This document shows, piece after piece, positions 22,824 to 33,888 of a stretch of 64,000 nucleotides of DNA. The stretch is from Anaspis maculata. Lineage: Eukaryota > Arthropoda > Insecta > Coleoptera > Scraptiidae. Position numbers and translations under genes: made by a program. The notes below the pieces were generated by a model, which saw nothing but the letters and a program-made list of their open reading frames with translations, had not been told where the DNA came from and ran no database searches. The stretch spans positions 59,639,306-59,703,305 of the forward strand of contig OX421963.1 in the NCBI GenBank assembly GCA_949128115.1. Reading direction: 5' to 3'. Every line of letters starts with the position of its first letter. Within the stretch, counting starts at the first letter, position 1.

Positions 22824-22870
22824 CTTGACGAGAGCTGAGACTGACTCGACTTGTTGACTTGTATCAGCAG

Positions 22871-23264
22871 ACCTATAGTAGGTCTGTTAACTAGGTTTTT
22901 TTCAATCGAACTAGTTTTTATTAGTCTCTAAAATGGTTAAGAATCTATTTTAAACTGTATATTCTGCCTATTCTAGATCTACGAATAGGCAAAAACTGAA
23001 GCCTGAAACCATTAATGGGTTGCAAGTGCTGATGATGTTTGGATAGAGTGACGAGAGAAGTACAGTTTCTGAATAAATTCGTATCTGGGTTGAATTCTGG
23101 ACTTCGCAGTATTCCAGAGGACCAATAAGCTATGCTTGAAAATTTCAGTTTCTACTCTTTTTTACTTCTTTGGGATCCGATGGTTTTATCTTTGCACAAG
23201 GAATGTGTGGTCAAAATTCTCACATGGCTCATCAGGTTTGAGTACCTTACACTTGAAAATCATA
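22871..23264. other. No gene recognised
   Basis: Spacer between the LINE and palindrome H. It contains a short imperfect 'cagacctatagtaggtctg' hairpin near 22869-22887. Confidence 0.4.
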
Positions 23265-25168
23265 TACAGGGTGTTTCATGAGGAAACCGACATAGCTTAA
23301 GGGTAGGTCCAGTTTTTCTAGGGGAACTAGGATCTCGCTTTGAAATTTTTCTATCGCTTTTCGTTTTGATGTTACAGGGTGAATCATGTATTTTGTCGAA
23401 GTTTTTGATGAGCTATATCTTCCGAATGGCTTATTGGATTGGACTGAAATTTGATAGGTATGATCTTCTAATGATAGCCAATACATTGCATCATAAAGTT
23501 GTTCAGAAGTTTCAGGACCGGACTGATTTTTTTATTTTCAAAGTTTTTGTTAGAAAAGTCATATTTTTCAATGTTTTTTTGCAAAACCAGTATCAGATTC
23601 AGAAACACCAGAAAAAATGCTACAAGGAACATCCTTCAATTTCTTCGGCACACCCAAAGTCTTCCCAGAAAAAAATATCTTTTGAGATTAGGGTCGGCTG
23701 CGATCTAGTGAAAATCAGTCTAGCACGCATTCTTTCACGAATCTTTGAGATGTTCATCCTCTAATTTAATGCTGTCATGGTTTTTTTCACTTTCCCACAT
23801 TAGTATCACTTGGTACGGCAAAAAAGACAAAAGTCCAGGACCGGAATCAAGTCTAGTGAACATTATTTCTAAAAATCCGATTTTTCAGTATTCAGTTGGA
23901 AAATTACAGCACAAAGTTATGGTGAAGTGGCTGAAAAATGCTATTTTGTCTGCATTTGGAACTTTAGGTCACTTTAGAAACCAGCTAAACAAATTTCTCC
24001 TTTTGTTGATTTCAAGAATGCAAAATATTATTTCCGAAACTTTTCGCGAACAAAATAAGAAGAAGCAAGAATGATAATTATTCAGAAACGTAATTTCAAT
24101 TTGTAGAAAACGAGCAATATCAATGTTTGTATGTTATGTTTATGTTAATGTTTATCAAATTTCGGAAATAATTTCTCTCTTGTCTGCATTTGGAACTTTA
24201 GGTCACTTTAGAAACCAGCTAAACAAATTTCTCCTTTTGTTGATTTCAAGAATACAAAAAATCATTTCCGAAATTTGATAAACATTAACATAAACATAAC
24301 ATACAAACATTGATATTGTTTGTTTTCTACACATTAAAATTACGATTCTGAACAATTATCATTCTTGCTTCTTTTTATTTTGTTCGCGGAAAGTTTCGGA
24401 AATAATTTTTTGTATTCTTGAAATCAACAAAAGGAGAAATTTGTTTAGCTGGTTTCTAAAGTGACCTAAAGTTCCAAATGCAGACAAAAGAGCATTTTTC
24501 AGCCACTTCACCATAACTTTGTGCTGTAATTTTCCAACTAAATACTAAAAAATTGGATTTTTAGAAATAATGTTCACTAGACTTGATTCCGGTCCTGGAC
24601 TTTTGTCTTTTTTGCCGTACCAAGTGATACTAATGTGGGAAAGTGAAAAAACCATGACAGCATTAAATTAGAGGATGAACATCTCAAAGATCCGTGAAAG
24701 AATGCGTGCTAGACTGATTTTCACTAGATCGCAGCCGACCCTAATCTCGAAAGATATTTTTTTCTGGGAAGACTTTGGGTGTGCCGAAGAAATTGAAGGA
24801 TGTTCCTTGTAGCATTTTTTCTGGTGTTTCTGAATCTGATACTGGTTTTGCAAAAAAACATTGAAAAATATGACTTTTCTAACAAAAACTTTGAAAATAA
24901 AAAAAATCAGTCCGGTCCTGGAACTTCTGAACAACTTTATGACGCAATGTATTAGCTATCATTAGAAGATCATACCTATCAAATTTCAGTCAAATCCAAT
25001 ATGTCATTCGGAAGATATAGCTCATCAAAAACTTCGACAAAATACATGATTCACCCTGTAACATCAAAACGAAAGGCGATAGAAAAATTTCAAAGCGAGA
25101 TCCTAGTTCCCCTAGAAAAACTGGACCTACCGTTAAGCTATGTCGGTTTCCTCATGCAACACCCTGTA
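23265..25168. mobile_element. Inverted-dimer element H, TA target duplication
   Basis: TACAGGGTGTTTCATGAGG at 23265 pairs with its complement ending CCCTGTA at 25168, flanked by TA (23263-23264 and 25169-25170). Arms of more than 900 bp pair nearly base for base to a centre near 24215. The central 250 bp repeats 'tgtctgcatttggaacttta' several times. Open frames (for example 23366-23764 and 24668-24934) are mirror images of each other, which argues against coding. Probably non-autonomous. Confidence 0.92.
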
Positions 25169-25170
25169 TA

Positions 25171-25689
25171 GATGAGCATATAGAAAACCAATATTCTGGT
25201 AAAACCACCAAACAAAAAGCCATGTTTTTGCATTGATAGGTAGCAGGAATGCTCTCTCTACAATTCACAACGGTAAAAAGCGGAAATTGAGGTACATAAA
25301 GGTTATAATGCCAAATATGGAGCAAGTGTGTGAGTTATCGGTCGAAAATTAAAATCAAACGGCCTCGCAAACAAATCTAGTTTCAGATCTTATGGAAATG
25401 AAAGACTTATACAGCCCATCATTTTCAAATGTTACTTACTTGTAGCTAATGATTTACGTAAGAATTTCGACAGCATTACCCATGACAAAGATACATAACT
25501 TGACTAAAGTTCAGAAGAAAAAAAACGTTGAAAAACATGTTTTTCTGTATAAAACTACTTCAAAATTGCCTCTAATCGAGATGTGGAGTCATTAGTTGAG
25601 TTCTTAATGTGGAAAATAGTTGGAAACGATACCAAACTTGGCAATATTGATCCAAAATCAACAAAATTAGAAAATCACTAACACAGGCC
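25171..25689. other. No gene recognised
   Basis: AT-rich spacer between palindrome H and the Gypsy fragment; no similarity or repeat structure seen. Confidence 0.4.
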
Positions 25690-26630
25690 AAAAGGCCTCC
25701 GGCTAGCCCCTCCCTTTAGACCCAAAAGGCCCAAGCTCTAACGCTGGGCCTCTGAGAGCCAGGACTAGAGCTGTAGCTCTCTAATCGTTGCTCCATCCGT
25801 TCGTTTCGGCAGCGGCATCGAACTGCCTCTTTATAGGTAGTCTATGGGCTTTTCCCATCGAAGTTTGGCAGCTTCACACGTTGGGCACCCGCTGAACTAA
25901 CCATCGCAGCACAGCGGCAGTTTTCTGAAACTGTTGCTCTAGCTTTGTCAGGTTGGCCTTCACCGCTTCCACTTCCTTTTCTACCATTGCAACCATTTTC
26001 TCCTCCAGCTTGTTTACACTGCCGTCGAAATACCGCGTTTGTTGTTCCACAATGGTTAAAATTTCGCCCCTTTCCTCAAGGCGTTTCCTTTCCTGTTCTT
26101 CTAGCAGGTTCTTAAGTTATTCTTTGTCTTCTAGACGCTCTTCGATGCGTTTCTTTTCCTATTCTTGCAGAAGATTCTCCAACTCGTCTTGTCGCTTCTT
26201 TTCCTCTTCTTTCCCTTCAAGACGCTCCGTCTTTTGTTCCTGCATCATTGCCATGATGCTCGCCATAGTGTCCTAGACTCCTGTTTTCGACATGCTTCTC
26301 GTCTCCAGCATTTACGAATCACGAATGTTCCGAACGTCCTGTGGTCGCAGGCCGAATTACTCCCAATTATACCGCTTTCTGACACCAAATGTTACGATTC
26401 CGCGTACGGGTTCGAATATAATTGAGACGATCGTTTTAAAACACACACTGTTTATTACTGCGTACTACAATAAATACAAGCCCAACAACTATCTATTTGG
26501 AATTATCGCTGTGATTACTACTCGCTTTTAATCCGCTCGCTAACACTTCGCATTCCAATTCATAACTGCCCGTGAGCTGACCCTTGATTCCTTATAAAGG
26601 TCCGACCACAGAGTCGCCCATCCATGGTGA
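25690..26630 (-). pseudogene. Gypsy fragment: broken gag plus partial 5' LTR
   Basis: The minus strand carries a decayed copy of the gag start seen at 37030-38745: the 'agactacctataaagaggcag' region, coiled-coil E/K-rich leader and start, with frameshifts and stops. The LTR inner end lies at 26390 (TGTTACG on the plus strand) preceded by the same primer-binding word 'tgacacca'. The LTR runs to about 26630, where it is truncated. It is a separate, older insertion than the one at 33889-39257. Confidence 0.85.
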
Positions 26631-27241
26631 AAATGACAACATTTTATTAGTGCACTTCAACTTGAACGGTTGGTTGTACAGTTCAGCCTCACAAATCTGA
26701 AATCATGAAGTGGTTTAATAATATCAACAAACAGGCAAGTCGCTGCGCTTGTTTTTGCAAAGAAAATCTGGAAAATTTGCTAATCTCAATTATTTTTATA
26801 TGACATTGCAGTAACTATTTTTATCATAGCGATACTCGAAAGTATTTGTAATTTTACTAGAATAATAGGAATAGGGTATTTTATCTAGCTAATCATTTAT
26901 TATAACGTAGTTATTTTATCTACTGACTAATGATGCAGAACCTGTGATATCATGCTTTCTGCAGAATTAATAAATCATATTTGAACAACATTGGGTACCA
27001 AATTGCTAAGCAAATATTATCCTATGCGAACTAAATCGACAAATAATTTCATAATAAGAGTACCTACCTACCTACCTCCAGCTATCGATGCATCAATCTA
27101 AGTACATGATACTGGCATAATATTGAGAATTGAGATCACTATTTGAAATAATAATAAAACGTACCTACTATAATTTTACCGAACATTATTCTTTACCTAC
27201 CTACGATTCTCATCACTGGATACTGCATTCTCTTTTACACA
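26631..27241. other. Upstream region of the gustatory receptor
   Basis: AT-rich intergenic DNA with TACC microsatellites near 27060 and 27195. No core promoter element can be assigned with confidence. Confidence 0.4.
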
Positions 27242-28612
27242 ATGACCAAAATCGGTTTGACAGAGGAGTCTACAACAGCTGCTAAAGCGAGTGGCTGTCT
27301 AATTTGTACAATCAAACCCACCTTGTACGCCAGCAGGTTTACAGTTTTTAATTCTGTATTTTACTGTTACCACAGCAGTCCTTCAGCAAGTGCCCAGTTT
27401 CGCGTTTCTTTGAGATACCAAATCTTGAACGTCATTTGCAGCTTATTCTTATTTTATGTAGCTTTTAAAGAAATTTGTGAAATTGTGGCAGTACCAGAGC
27501 CGCGACACTTGGTGGCATTCATTCGAATCTCTACAAAAGTTGGCATGATTTGTTGCAGCATTTCATTTTTGTTCAGGACTAAATCAAAAGTCACGGATCT
27601 CAATGGCTTAATAATGATCTTGCAGAATAAAACAATTCGTTTCGATATGGACGTTATGTTGGAGAAAAATAAAAGTGATAGGATCAACAGGATTCTGCTA
27701 CACAACATATTTATCGGTGTTGTTTTCGATATTTGCAGTCTAACTACGTTATTTTGCTTGGAGACTTTTGATCCTGATTTGCTCTGTCAAGTGGCAGCTG
27801 CAGAAATTGTGGACATATCATATGCGGCCGTGATGCAACTCCAGTTCCAACATTTAGAAGTATATTCGGCTTTATTCAGCAGTTGCTTTGAGCAAATTGA
27901 AAAATGCCTGAAAAACAAAGACAATATGGACGTAAAGAAGCGGATTCAAAAAATGCAGCGTCTTTACTTAAGCTTGGAAAAAAATTTCTCGTTGAACCAA
28001 AAATTTTTCTCGACAATTATTTTTGTTTCATTCAGAACAACCATGGTGATTTCGAATATTTGCTTGATATATATTTTCATTTTGCACTGGCGTGGTAAAG
28101 TGGAACTCGGCATTTTTGAATGTTACACCATTATGAAGTCGTCACTTTCCGTAACAGCGTTTTTCTCATTTTGTTTCCTTGTTCAAAAAATCAATGCTGT
28201 GGTAAAAATCTTTGTTGCTTGTAGATGAAAAGTTGAAAATTTTGATTTTAGTCAAATGGACTTCTGGATTTTCTATCCAAATACCACTTCAACAAGTTGA
28301 AGAGAGATGAAGCCGAGCAAGTAAGTAATGTTTCATAAATTATTACTGTAAGCTCACTACGTATAAGTTACTCTTGAAAATTTTATGAACTTTGACTGTT
28401 AGGTTGAGATTTTCATGAAAGTTCTCATCACAAAAAAACCTTTGATCAAATATTCGGAAAACAATATTATGGGCTCTGAACTAATGGCCGCAGTAAGTTG
28501 ACACTAAGGTTATACTATTCGTTATCCGCTTATTATATTTTTTTCTTTTCAGACAATTGCTAGTGTGATAACATATGTTTTGGTGGCTTTACAATTTCGT
28601 ATGTTTTGGTGA
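27242..28612 (+). CDS. Insect gustatory receptor (7tm_7 family), four exons
   Basis: Exons 27242-28201, 28252-28320, 28403-28492 and 28553-28612 join in phase 0 with GT-AG introns of 50, 82 and 60 bp, giving 392 residues. The last exon encodes ITYVLVALQF, matching the family signature TYxxxxxQF in TM7. About seven hydrophobic segments are visible (roughly 59-78, 91-111, 150-172, 183-205, 257-283, 297-318 and the C-terminus). The long first exon followed by small phase-0 C-terminal exons is the classic insect GR arrangement. These are ligand-gated cation channels of chemosensory neurons with inverted topology. Ligand unknown. No stop or frameshift seen, so likely functional, although the tail after QF is only four residues. 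Confidence 0.92.
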
Positions 28613-30332
28613 AGTTCAAAGATTACCTACTTAATGTAAACAAAATGATCCTAGTATTGTTGCTGAAATGCTTATTCATTAAAATAATCGAAATAATTAA
28701 TATTGAAGTCTGTTTTTCCAAAATTTCTAGCGTGTTCTCTAAGCTAGCCCATCGAGCACAAACGTTTAACCCTACTGGGACTGATTCCTCAGTACCTACG
28801 GTTTGGCCACCGAGAATACCAGCTAAATAGGTCATTGGAGGAAGAATTCCTTCGTTGACAGTTTTTTTATACCTTATCTGAGCTATTGAAATTTCTAAAA
28901 ATATAACTTAGGTAGGTACCTATGGGTTTCGTACTCGATAGTGATAATTTTTTCGAGTAACAAATATAAATTGTGGTTGTCACTAATTCTATAAATATGT
29001 ACAGACAAGAATTCAGTCCCAGCTCCCGTCAATAATAATGCAATATCTGAAAGATAAATAAGCGCAATTTCCTACGTCAGCGACCGGGTTGAGGTTTGAT
29101 ATCCCGAGCTGTGTGCGGCAAGAGACCTTTCCAATTTTACCTGAGCAAATTAGGTTTCGACAATGGCTACCGTACATTTCCGATTGGCGCGTACCTACTC
29201 AAACGGCTGTTCTGAGTTTTTCCTTCTGAATGCAATGGTTCGATTTTGTTCTGCGCTCGTGTTGTGAGGTTATTGTTTTTGCGGAGGTGTTCATCGGCCC
29301 ACTGGACACTCCAAAATACATTTTAAACGTTCGAAGGGTTGGATTTCGACACGAACCCAATTGTGAACCAATTTTCTTCTCCTCACTAGCGGGATGAGAG
29401 GCGCGCGCCGCCCCTGGCGCAGTAGTCTCGGGGCTGAGGATTCGGATGGACTAAACAAGGCACAAAGCACACATCCCAATAAGGCGTTACACAGAACATT
29501 CCACACAACGCCCAGACCGGATGTCATTTCTGACAATTTAATTTTAAACCTGCCAACTCTGAATCGGAAATAATGGCTTACCGCCATCGCCGAAACCTAA
29601 CAAGTAAAACTGGAAAAGTCTATTGGATACCTACTACTTCTAGATTTTTGCAACATTATTTTCTAAAACTGAAATTTCTCAACACAGGAGTACCTACTCT
29701 GCAGTCTGCATGTCTGCACAGAATGATAAGAAAGCTTGCCGAGTTGTTGCGGATGAAATGAGGACAAGCAGTTGGAGGTCGGAGTTGTGCGCTAAAATCT
29801 GTTTCAATTTCTCGAGATCGCTACAGATATCTGATTAGTTTTAAGAAATCCAAGATAAAATCAACTTATTCAACTTGTGAAAGATTTTTACACCACTTGA
29901 CATTCGTTGTTGGCATTTGCATGGTTGTTATCTTCACTTTCCTTCAATTTCAAGTATGTGCATCATGTACATACCTTGGTCTTTTTGGGTTTTGATAGTT
30001 TATAAATAGTTTACGTGTTGGACGACAATCGCATGAAGAGAATGAGCTGCAGACTGCGTGTAGTGACACCCCTTGTGCTGGATCTGGCAATTTTGCACCC
30101 TGAAATTTTTGGGATAAAAAAATCGCGCCGAATTGGTGACGTGGTATTTTTGATGGACATAGAAAAACGATTTCTCGACAAAGCGGAAAACACTACGAAT
30201 AGTGACTAATAATGTGAGAAAATAACGCCGCAGACAATTTTTTTTTGCAAGACGGGTCTTCACCAGCTTGTTTTGCACCCTCCAAGGCCTCGCGCCCCAG
30301 TTTTATTATTTTATTTCAACTATTGTTTATAG
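28613..30332. other. No recognised gene; part GC-richer unique DNA
   Basis: 29090-29590 is higher in GC and not repetitive. Open frames of 98 codons (minus, 29291-29587) and 62 codons (plus, 29573-29761) have no family resemblance. 30000-30290 has short frames on both strands, also unrecognised. It may hold UTR or promoter sequence. Confidence 0.35.
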
Positions 30333-30374
30333 CTAAACCGGAGTCGGTGGGAGTTCCAATGCAAGGGTTCATAT

Positions 30375-31953
30375 TGTTACGGCATTCGGGTTCACCTATT
30401 TCGAAATTAACGAGCTGATTTACTTGTAAACAAACTGCACTTTATTCGCTATTACCGATAAAACTAAATAACGCACACAATTATAAATCGCTTAGAAATT
30501 CACAATGTCGCTTGAGATGTTATCGCCACGGTCGCTCGATTCCAACTCTCTCTCGATGCCAGGTCGAGTTCCTCTTTTATAGTGGCATCGAAGGTTCTGG
30601 ATGCTTCCTGTTTGATCGTTGGAGTTTCCAGCACACAAGGATGTTTCTGGTATCTGCGTCGATATGGATTCCAGAGCCAAATGGAATATACGCGTACCGT
30701 CTACGGCACCTCTACCAGAAGTCTCGACGTGTCGTGACCTACCGCTGCAGTCTCTCGATGCTTCCCGAATGCAACGCGGAAATCTAGATTTCTCCGGAAA
30801 GAGCCGGGATGGTCGCGAGCTTTGTAGCACTGCCCCCCTCTTAAGCCTGTTCGTTCCGAATAGGCTGAACATTACTCCCCGCGTAACGTGCAAGACGATC
30901 GAGGTGAACAACTATCATTTTGGCTCTCGGAGCTCGCTGATCCGATGAACGTCGTCGTCAACGCGGCCTGCCCCCTGTCCTTGCTTCCTTATTTTCCAAA
31001 GCGATGAGAATTTTCTGGAACATCTCCTGGACTGACGGGGATTGTGAATCGCTGGCCTTCCTGACTGTTGGATTCTCGGGTGCTTCCAATGTCGCTTCTC
31101 TGATTTTGAAGTGACGTGGAGAATCCTTGGCTGCTTCGATGCGAATCGCGTGGATTAAGGCATCGGTGAGCGTCGCTGGGTTGCTGATTGTGACCATCTG
31201 GCGCAACTCGTTGTCCCTCAGTCTATTGATGAAGGTTTCTTTCGCAATATTAGCCAGCAGACTTGATGGATAGGCTGGATAAGCAAGGTTAACCAGCCTC
31301 TGGACGTCGGCCTCGAACTCCTGCAGGCTTTCTCCGCTCTTCTGTACCCTGATTCTCAGACGGGTCTGGTGTATCTGCTGCACATGGTTGTCATCGTAGC
31401 GAAGTTCCAGCACCTTCACCAATGTTTCGAAACACTTCTGTTCGTTCTCAGGTATCGTCTGAAGCAGCTCTAATGCTGGACCCCTGAGAGCAAGAACCAG
31501 TGCAGTAGCCTTTTCCTCGTCCGTCCATCCGTTGGCTTCGGCCGCTGCGTCGAATTGCCTATTGTAAGTGGACCATGGGCTTTGCCCATCAAAATTCGGC
31601 ACCTTCACGCGATGGATTCCGCCCGTGCTCGTCGCTGAAGATGTTATCGCCACGGTCGCTCGATTCCAACTCTCTCTCGATGCCAGGTCGAGTTCCTCTC
31701 TTAAAGTGGCATCGAAGGTTCTGGATGCTTCCTGTTTGATCGTTGAAGTTTCCAGCACACAAAATTTTTTCTGGTATCTGCGTCGAGATGGATTCCAGAG
31801 CCGAATGGAATATACGCGTATCTTCTACGGCACCTCCACCAGAAGTCTCGACGTGTCGTGACCTACCGCTGCAGTCTCTCGATGCTTCCCGAATGCAACG
31901 CGGAAATCTAGATTTCTCCGGAAAGAGCTGGGATGGTCGCAAGCTTCGTAACA
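30375..31953 (-). mobile_element. Internally deleted Gypsy LTR retrotransposon with ATAT duplication
   Basis: Left LTR about 30375-30829 and a partial right LTR about 31642-31953 are direct repeats. Outer ends are TGTTACGG and CGTAACA. ATAT flanks both sides (30371-30374 and 31954-31957). Between the LTRs only a few hundred bases of the integrase C-terminal/PPT side and a gag remain; protease, reverse transcriptase and most of integrase are absent. It is inserted in the acyl-CoA synthetase pseudogene. A non-autonomous derivative is the simplest reading. Confidence 0.88.
30958..31758 (-). CDS. Gag-like ORF of the deleted Gypsy element
   Basis: 266 codons. From about residue 50 it matches the gag of the larger element at 37030-38745 (HRVKVPNFDGQSPWSTYNRQ, ALVLALRGPALELLQTIPE, RSGESLQEF-type blocks), covering matrix/capsid-like helices. 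The first 49 residues are read from LTR sequence, so the ORF is a chimera created by deletion of the leader. No CCHC zinc knuckle is present. Open throughout, but functionality is doubtful. Confidence 0.8.
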   Translation of the reverse strand: MLETSTIKQEASRTFDATLREELDLASRESWNRATVAITSSATSTGGIHRVKVPNFDGQSPWSTYNRQFDAAAEANGWTDEEKATALVLALRGPALELLQTIPENEQKCFETLVKVLELRYDDNHVQQIHQTRLRIRVQKSGESLQEFEADVQRLVNLAYPAYPSSLLANIAKETFINRLRDNELRQMVTISNPATLTDALIHAIRIEAAKDSPRHFKIREATLEAPENPTVRKASDSQSPSVQEMFQKILIALENKEARTGGRPR

Positions 31954-32258
31954 ATATTAAGTTGTAGATTTACAAACGGGCGATGCCCAGGGGCCGTATA
32001 AAAAAGGAGAGATTCGAGTCAAGACTCGCACTATTATGAACGGGTACTTTGATCAAGATTCGTCCGGTTGTTACGATGAAGATGGTTGGTTTAAAACAGG
32101 CGATGTGGGGTACTACGATGAAGACTTCTGCTTCTACATTGTGGACAGATGTACAAGAGCTAATCAAGTACAAAGGTTGGCATGTAACGCCAACGCTTTT
32201 GGAGATGGAGCTGTTGAACCATTCCGCTGTCAAAGAAAGCTATAGTCGTTGGTACAGT

Positions 32259-32370
32259 GTGATCCAAACCATTCCGAATTGGGGTAGGCTGTGCCCTGGC
32301 GGAAAGCAGCTCAACATTCCGGAATGTGACCATGGCACAGCCTACCTATATTCGGAATGGTTTGGATCAC
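32259..32370. repeat. 112-bp hairpin insertion
   Basis: 'gtgatccaaaccattccgaa' at 32259 pairs with its complement ending 'ggatcac' at 32370. Arms about 37 bp, loop about 38 bp. It interrupts the synthetase reading frame and resembles a tiny foldback/MITE insertion. Confidence 0.85.
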
Positions 32371-32679
32371 ATGGTAAAAGGCACGAAGAAGATGAAGACC
32401 ATCCTATGGGCGTTGTGATGGTTCATGAGGACTCCAAGCACGTTACAAGAGAAGAGCTTGAGAAATTCGTAGAGGACAGAGTGCTGGAGAGGGAAAGACC
32501 AAGGGCCGGCGTGAAGATTATTGATGAAATTCCCATGACGCCTAGAGAGTGGAAAAGTCAATAGAAGAGCCGTGACGTGGCACGAATGTTTAGGAAAGAT
32601 TGAATTCCAAAGTAATTTCGAAAGAAACGCTAAAGGATCCAGTATTATGCAGGGTTAGAAGACACATGGAAGAAAATTG

Positions 32680-33310
32680 GAAATCGAGAACCAGTAGGTA
32701 ACGATCTACAACCATTTTATCGAAGGCGAGATGAACTCCAGGTGGGAAACAACTGTATACTATGGGGCTATAGATTGATAATACCCGAGAACCTTCAAAG
32801 AAAAATGTTAGCTGAGCTCCATGAGGGACATATGGGCATAGTAAAAATCAAATCACTAGCAAGATCATGCCTGTGGTGTTCGAACATTGACGCAGACATA
32901 GAAAGAACGGTAAAATCATGCGATCCATGCCTGCAACAAAGAAGCAATCCACCAAAAAGCTACAAGCCATGGCCGGAATCTACGACAAAACCGTGGTAGA
33001 GAATTCACACCGACCTACTGGGACCAGTGGTGGATGGCAAGAATTTCTTGATTGTCATAGACTCGTACTCAAAATGGCCTGAAGTGTTTCATATGAGAAC
33101 CTCCACACCGGAAAATGTGATCGAAGCGTCGAGAACGACATTTTCCAGGTATGGGCTTCCTGTGCTAATGGTTTCTGACAACGGAACACCATTCGTATCA
33201 GAGAAAATGCAAGAATTTCTAACCAAAAACGGCATCCAACAGAAGACCATCGCACCGTGGCATCCGGTCAGCAATGGACAGACCGAAAACGCTGGCATGC
33301 ACTCAATGCG
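32680..33310 (+). pseudogene. Gypsy-type integrase fragment (K02A2.6-like)
   Basis: Encodes the RNase H-integrase spacer (PFYRRRDEL), an H2C2 zinc finger (LHEGHMG...CDPCLQQ) and part of the DDE core: DLLGPVVDGKNFLIVIDSYS with the first Asp and VSDNGTPFVSEKMQEF with the second. The third catalytic residue region, NGQTENA, is at the very end before similarity stops. One in-frame stop lies at about 32997. It belongs to a different Gypsy lineage from the minus-strand element next door. Confidence 0.85.
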
Positions 33311-33324
33311 CCTTTGGTTTTGGA

Positions 33325-33480
33325 ACCTTGAGCCCAAATTGGGGCATGTCAAAAAAGTGGATCCAAAAAACCTGCTTTCTCTCGCACAACTAGTTCAAAC
33401 CTGCTCGTATAGTATTTCCAACATCAGATTTGAGTTATGAAGGTGGGATTTAGTAAGAAACGATACCAAGCACGTCAATA
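33325..33480 (+). repeat. Dispersed repeat shared with 39790-39945
   Basis: 'gggatttagtaagaaacgat' and 'aaaaaacctgctttctctcg' recur with small changes at 39790-39945 in the same orientation. Just after it, at 33481, an 'acagggtctttttt' word begins, also seen beside the truncated LTRs at 39318 and 42980. Confidence 0.75.
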
Positions 33481-33884
33481 TACAGGGTCTTTTTTTAGCA
33501 ATGTCACTATTCCGGAAGCTTCTGGTGAACAAAGTACGCAACTTTTTGACAAAGGCATGGCAGCATCTTGTAGTTTACAGTTTCAAGTTTTGTTTGACAC
33601 TACAACCATGGTTGGCAGTCATCAACTTCGTGTACACGGTGCCAAGAGCCTGAAAGTTGCAAATTTTTTGTTTCTCCATTTTGAAATTCAAAATTCTCCT
33701 CCATTTCTCTACCAATTCACTTGAAACTTGTAACAAACTAAAGTCTAAAATTTGAATTTTGATACGGTGAAAGTTGTCTTCGTGCAACTTCACAGCGATG
33801 GCCGCCGTTGTCCAAAAAAGTCTTCGATCAGAAATGCAGTGCTCGGCGGGTGTCACAGAATCTCGAGACGTAACTTCAGTGCAG
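33481..33884. other. No gene recognised; starts with ACAGGGTCTTTTTTT
   Basis: The first 70 bp are a diverged relative of the 78-bp segment next to the truncated LTRs (42975-43055). The rest is unassigned. Confidence 0.45.
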
Positions 33885-33888
33885 ATAT

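Larger units (their letters stand above)
18358..22870 (-). mobile_element. Near full-length CR1/Jockey-like LINE
   Basis: A non-LTR retrotransposon on the minus strand with intact ORF1 (21546-22823) and ORF2 (18576-21461) separated by 84 bp. Its 3' end is a pentanucleotide microsatellite (TATAC units at about 18361-18390). Ending in short repeats rather than poly-A is typical of CR1-type LINEs. Both ORFs lack internal stops, suggesting a recent insertion. The exact 5' end is not determined; about 50 bp of leader precedes ORF1. Confidence 0.9.
30333..32564 (+). pseudogene. Acyl-CoA synthetase (luciferase/4CL-like) pseudogene, C-terminal part
   Basis: An acceptor (tttatag at 30326-30332) precedes KPESVGVPMQGF, which fits the KxGSxGxP region of ANL-superfamily adenylating enzymes. 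The reading is then broken by a 1.6-kb LTR retrotransposon (30375-31953). It resumes with VDLQTGDAQGPYKKGEIRVK, a FDQ...DEDGWFKTGDVGYYDED block (motif A8 region), IVDR, and after a 1-bp shift near 32140, ELIKYKGWHVTP. A 112-bp hairpin (32259-32370) interrupts the C-terminal domain, which then continues to a stop at 32564. The usual GK catalytic lysine motif near the end is replaced by REWKSQ. The N-terminal two-thirds is not in the window. Presence of an intron boundary argues for a decayed gene, not a processed copy. Confidence 0.82.

Noticed and set aside
23366..24934. Open frames of 88-132 codons in palindrome H
   Set aside because: The same peptide is read from both arms on opposite strands; symmetry of the repeat explains them.
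29291..29587. 98-codon minus-strand frame in GC-richer DNA
   Set aside because: No family resemblance, no splice or promoter support; left as unassigned sequence.
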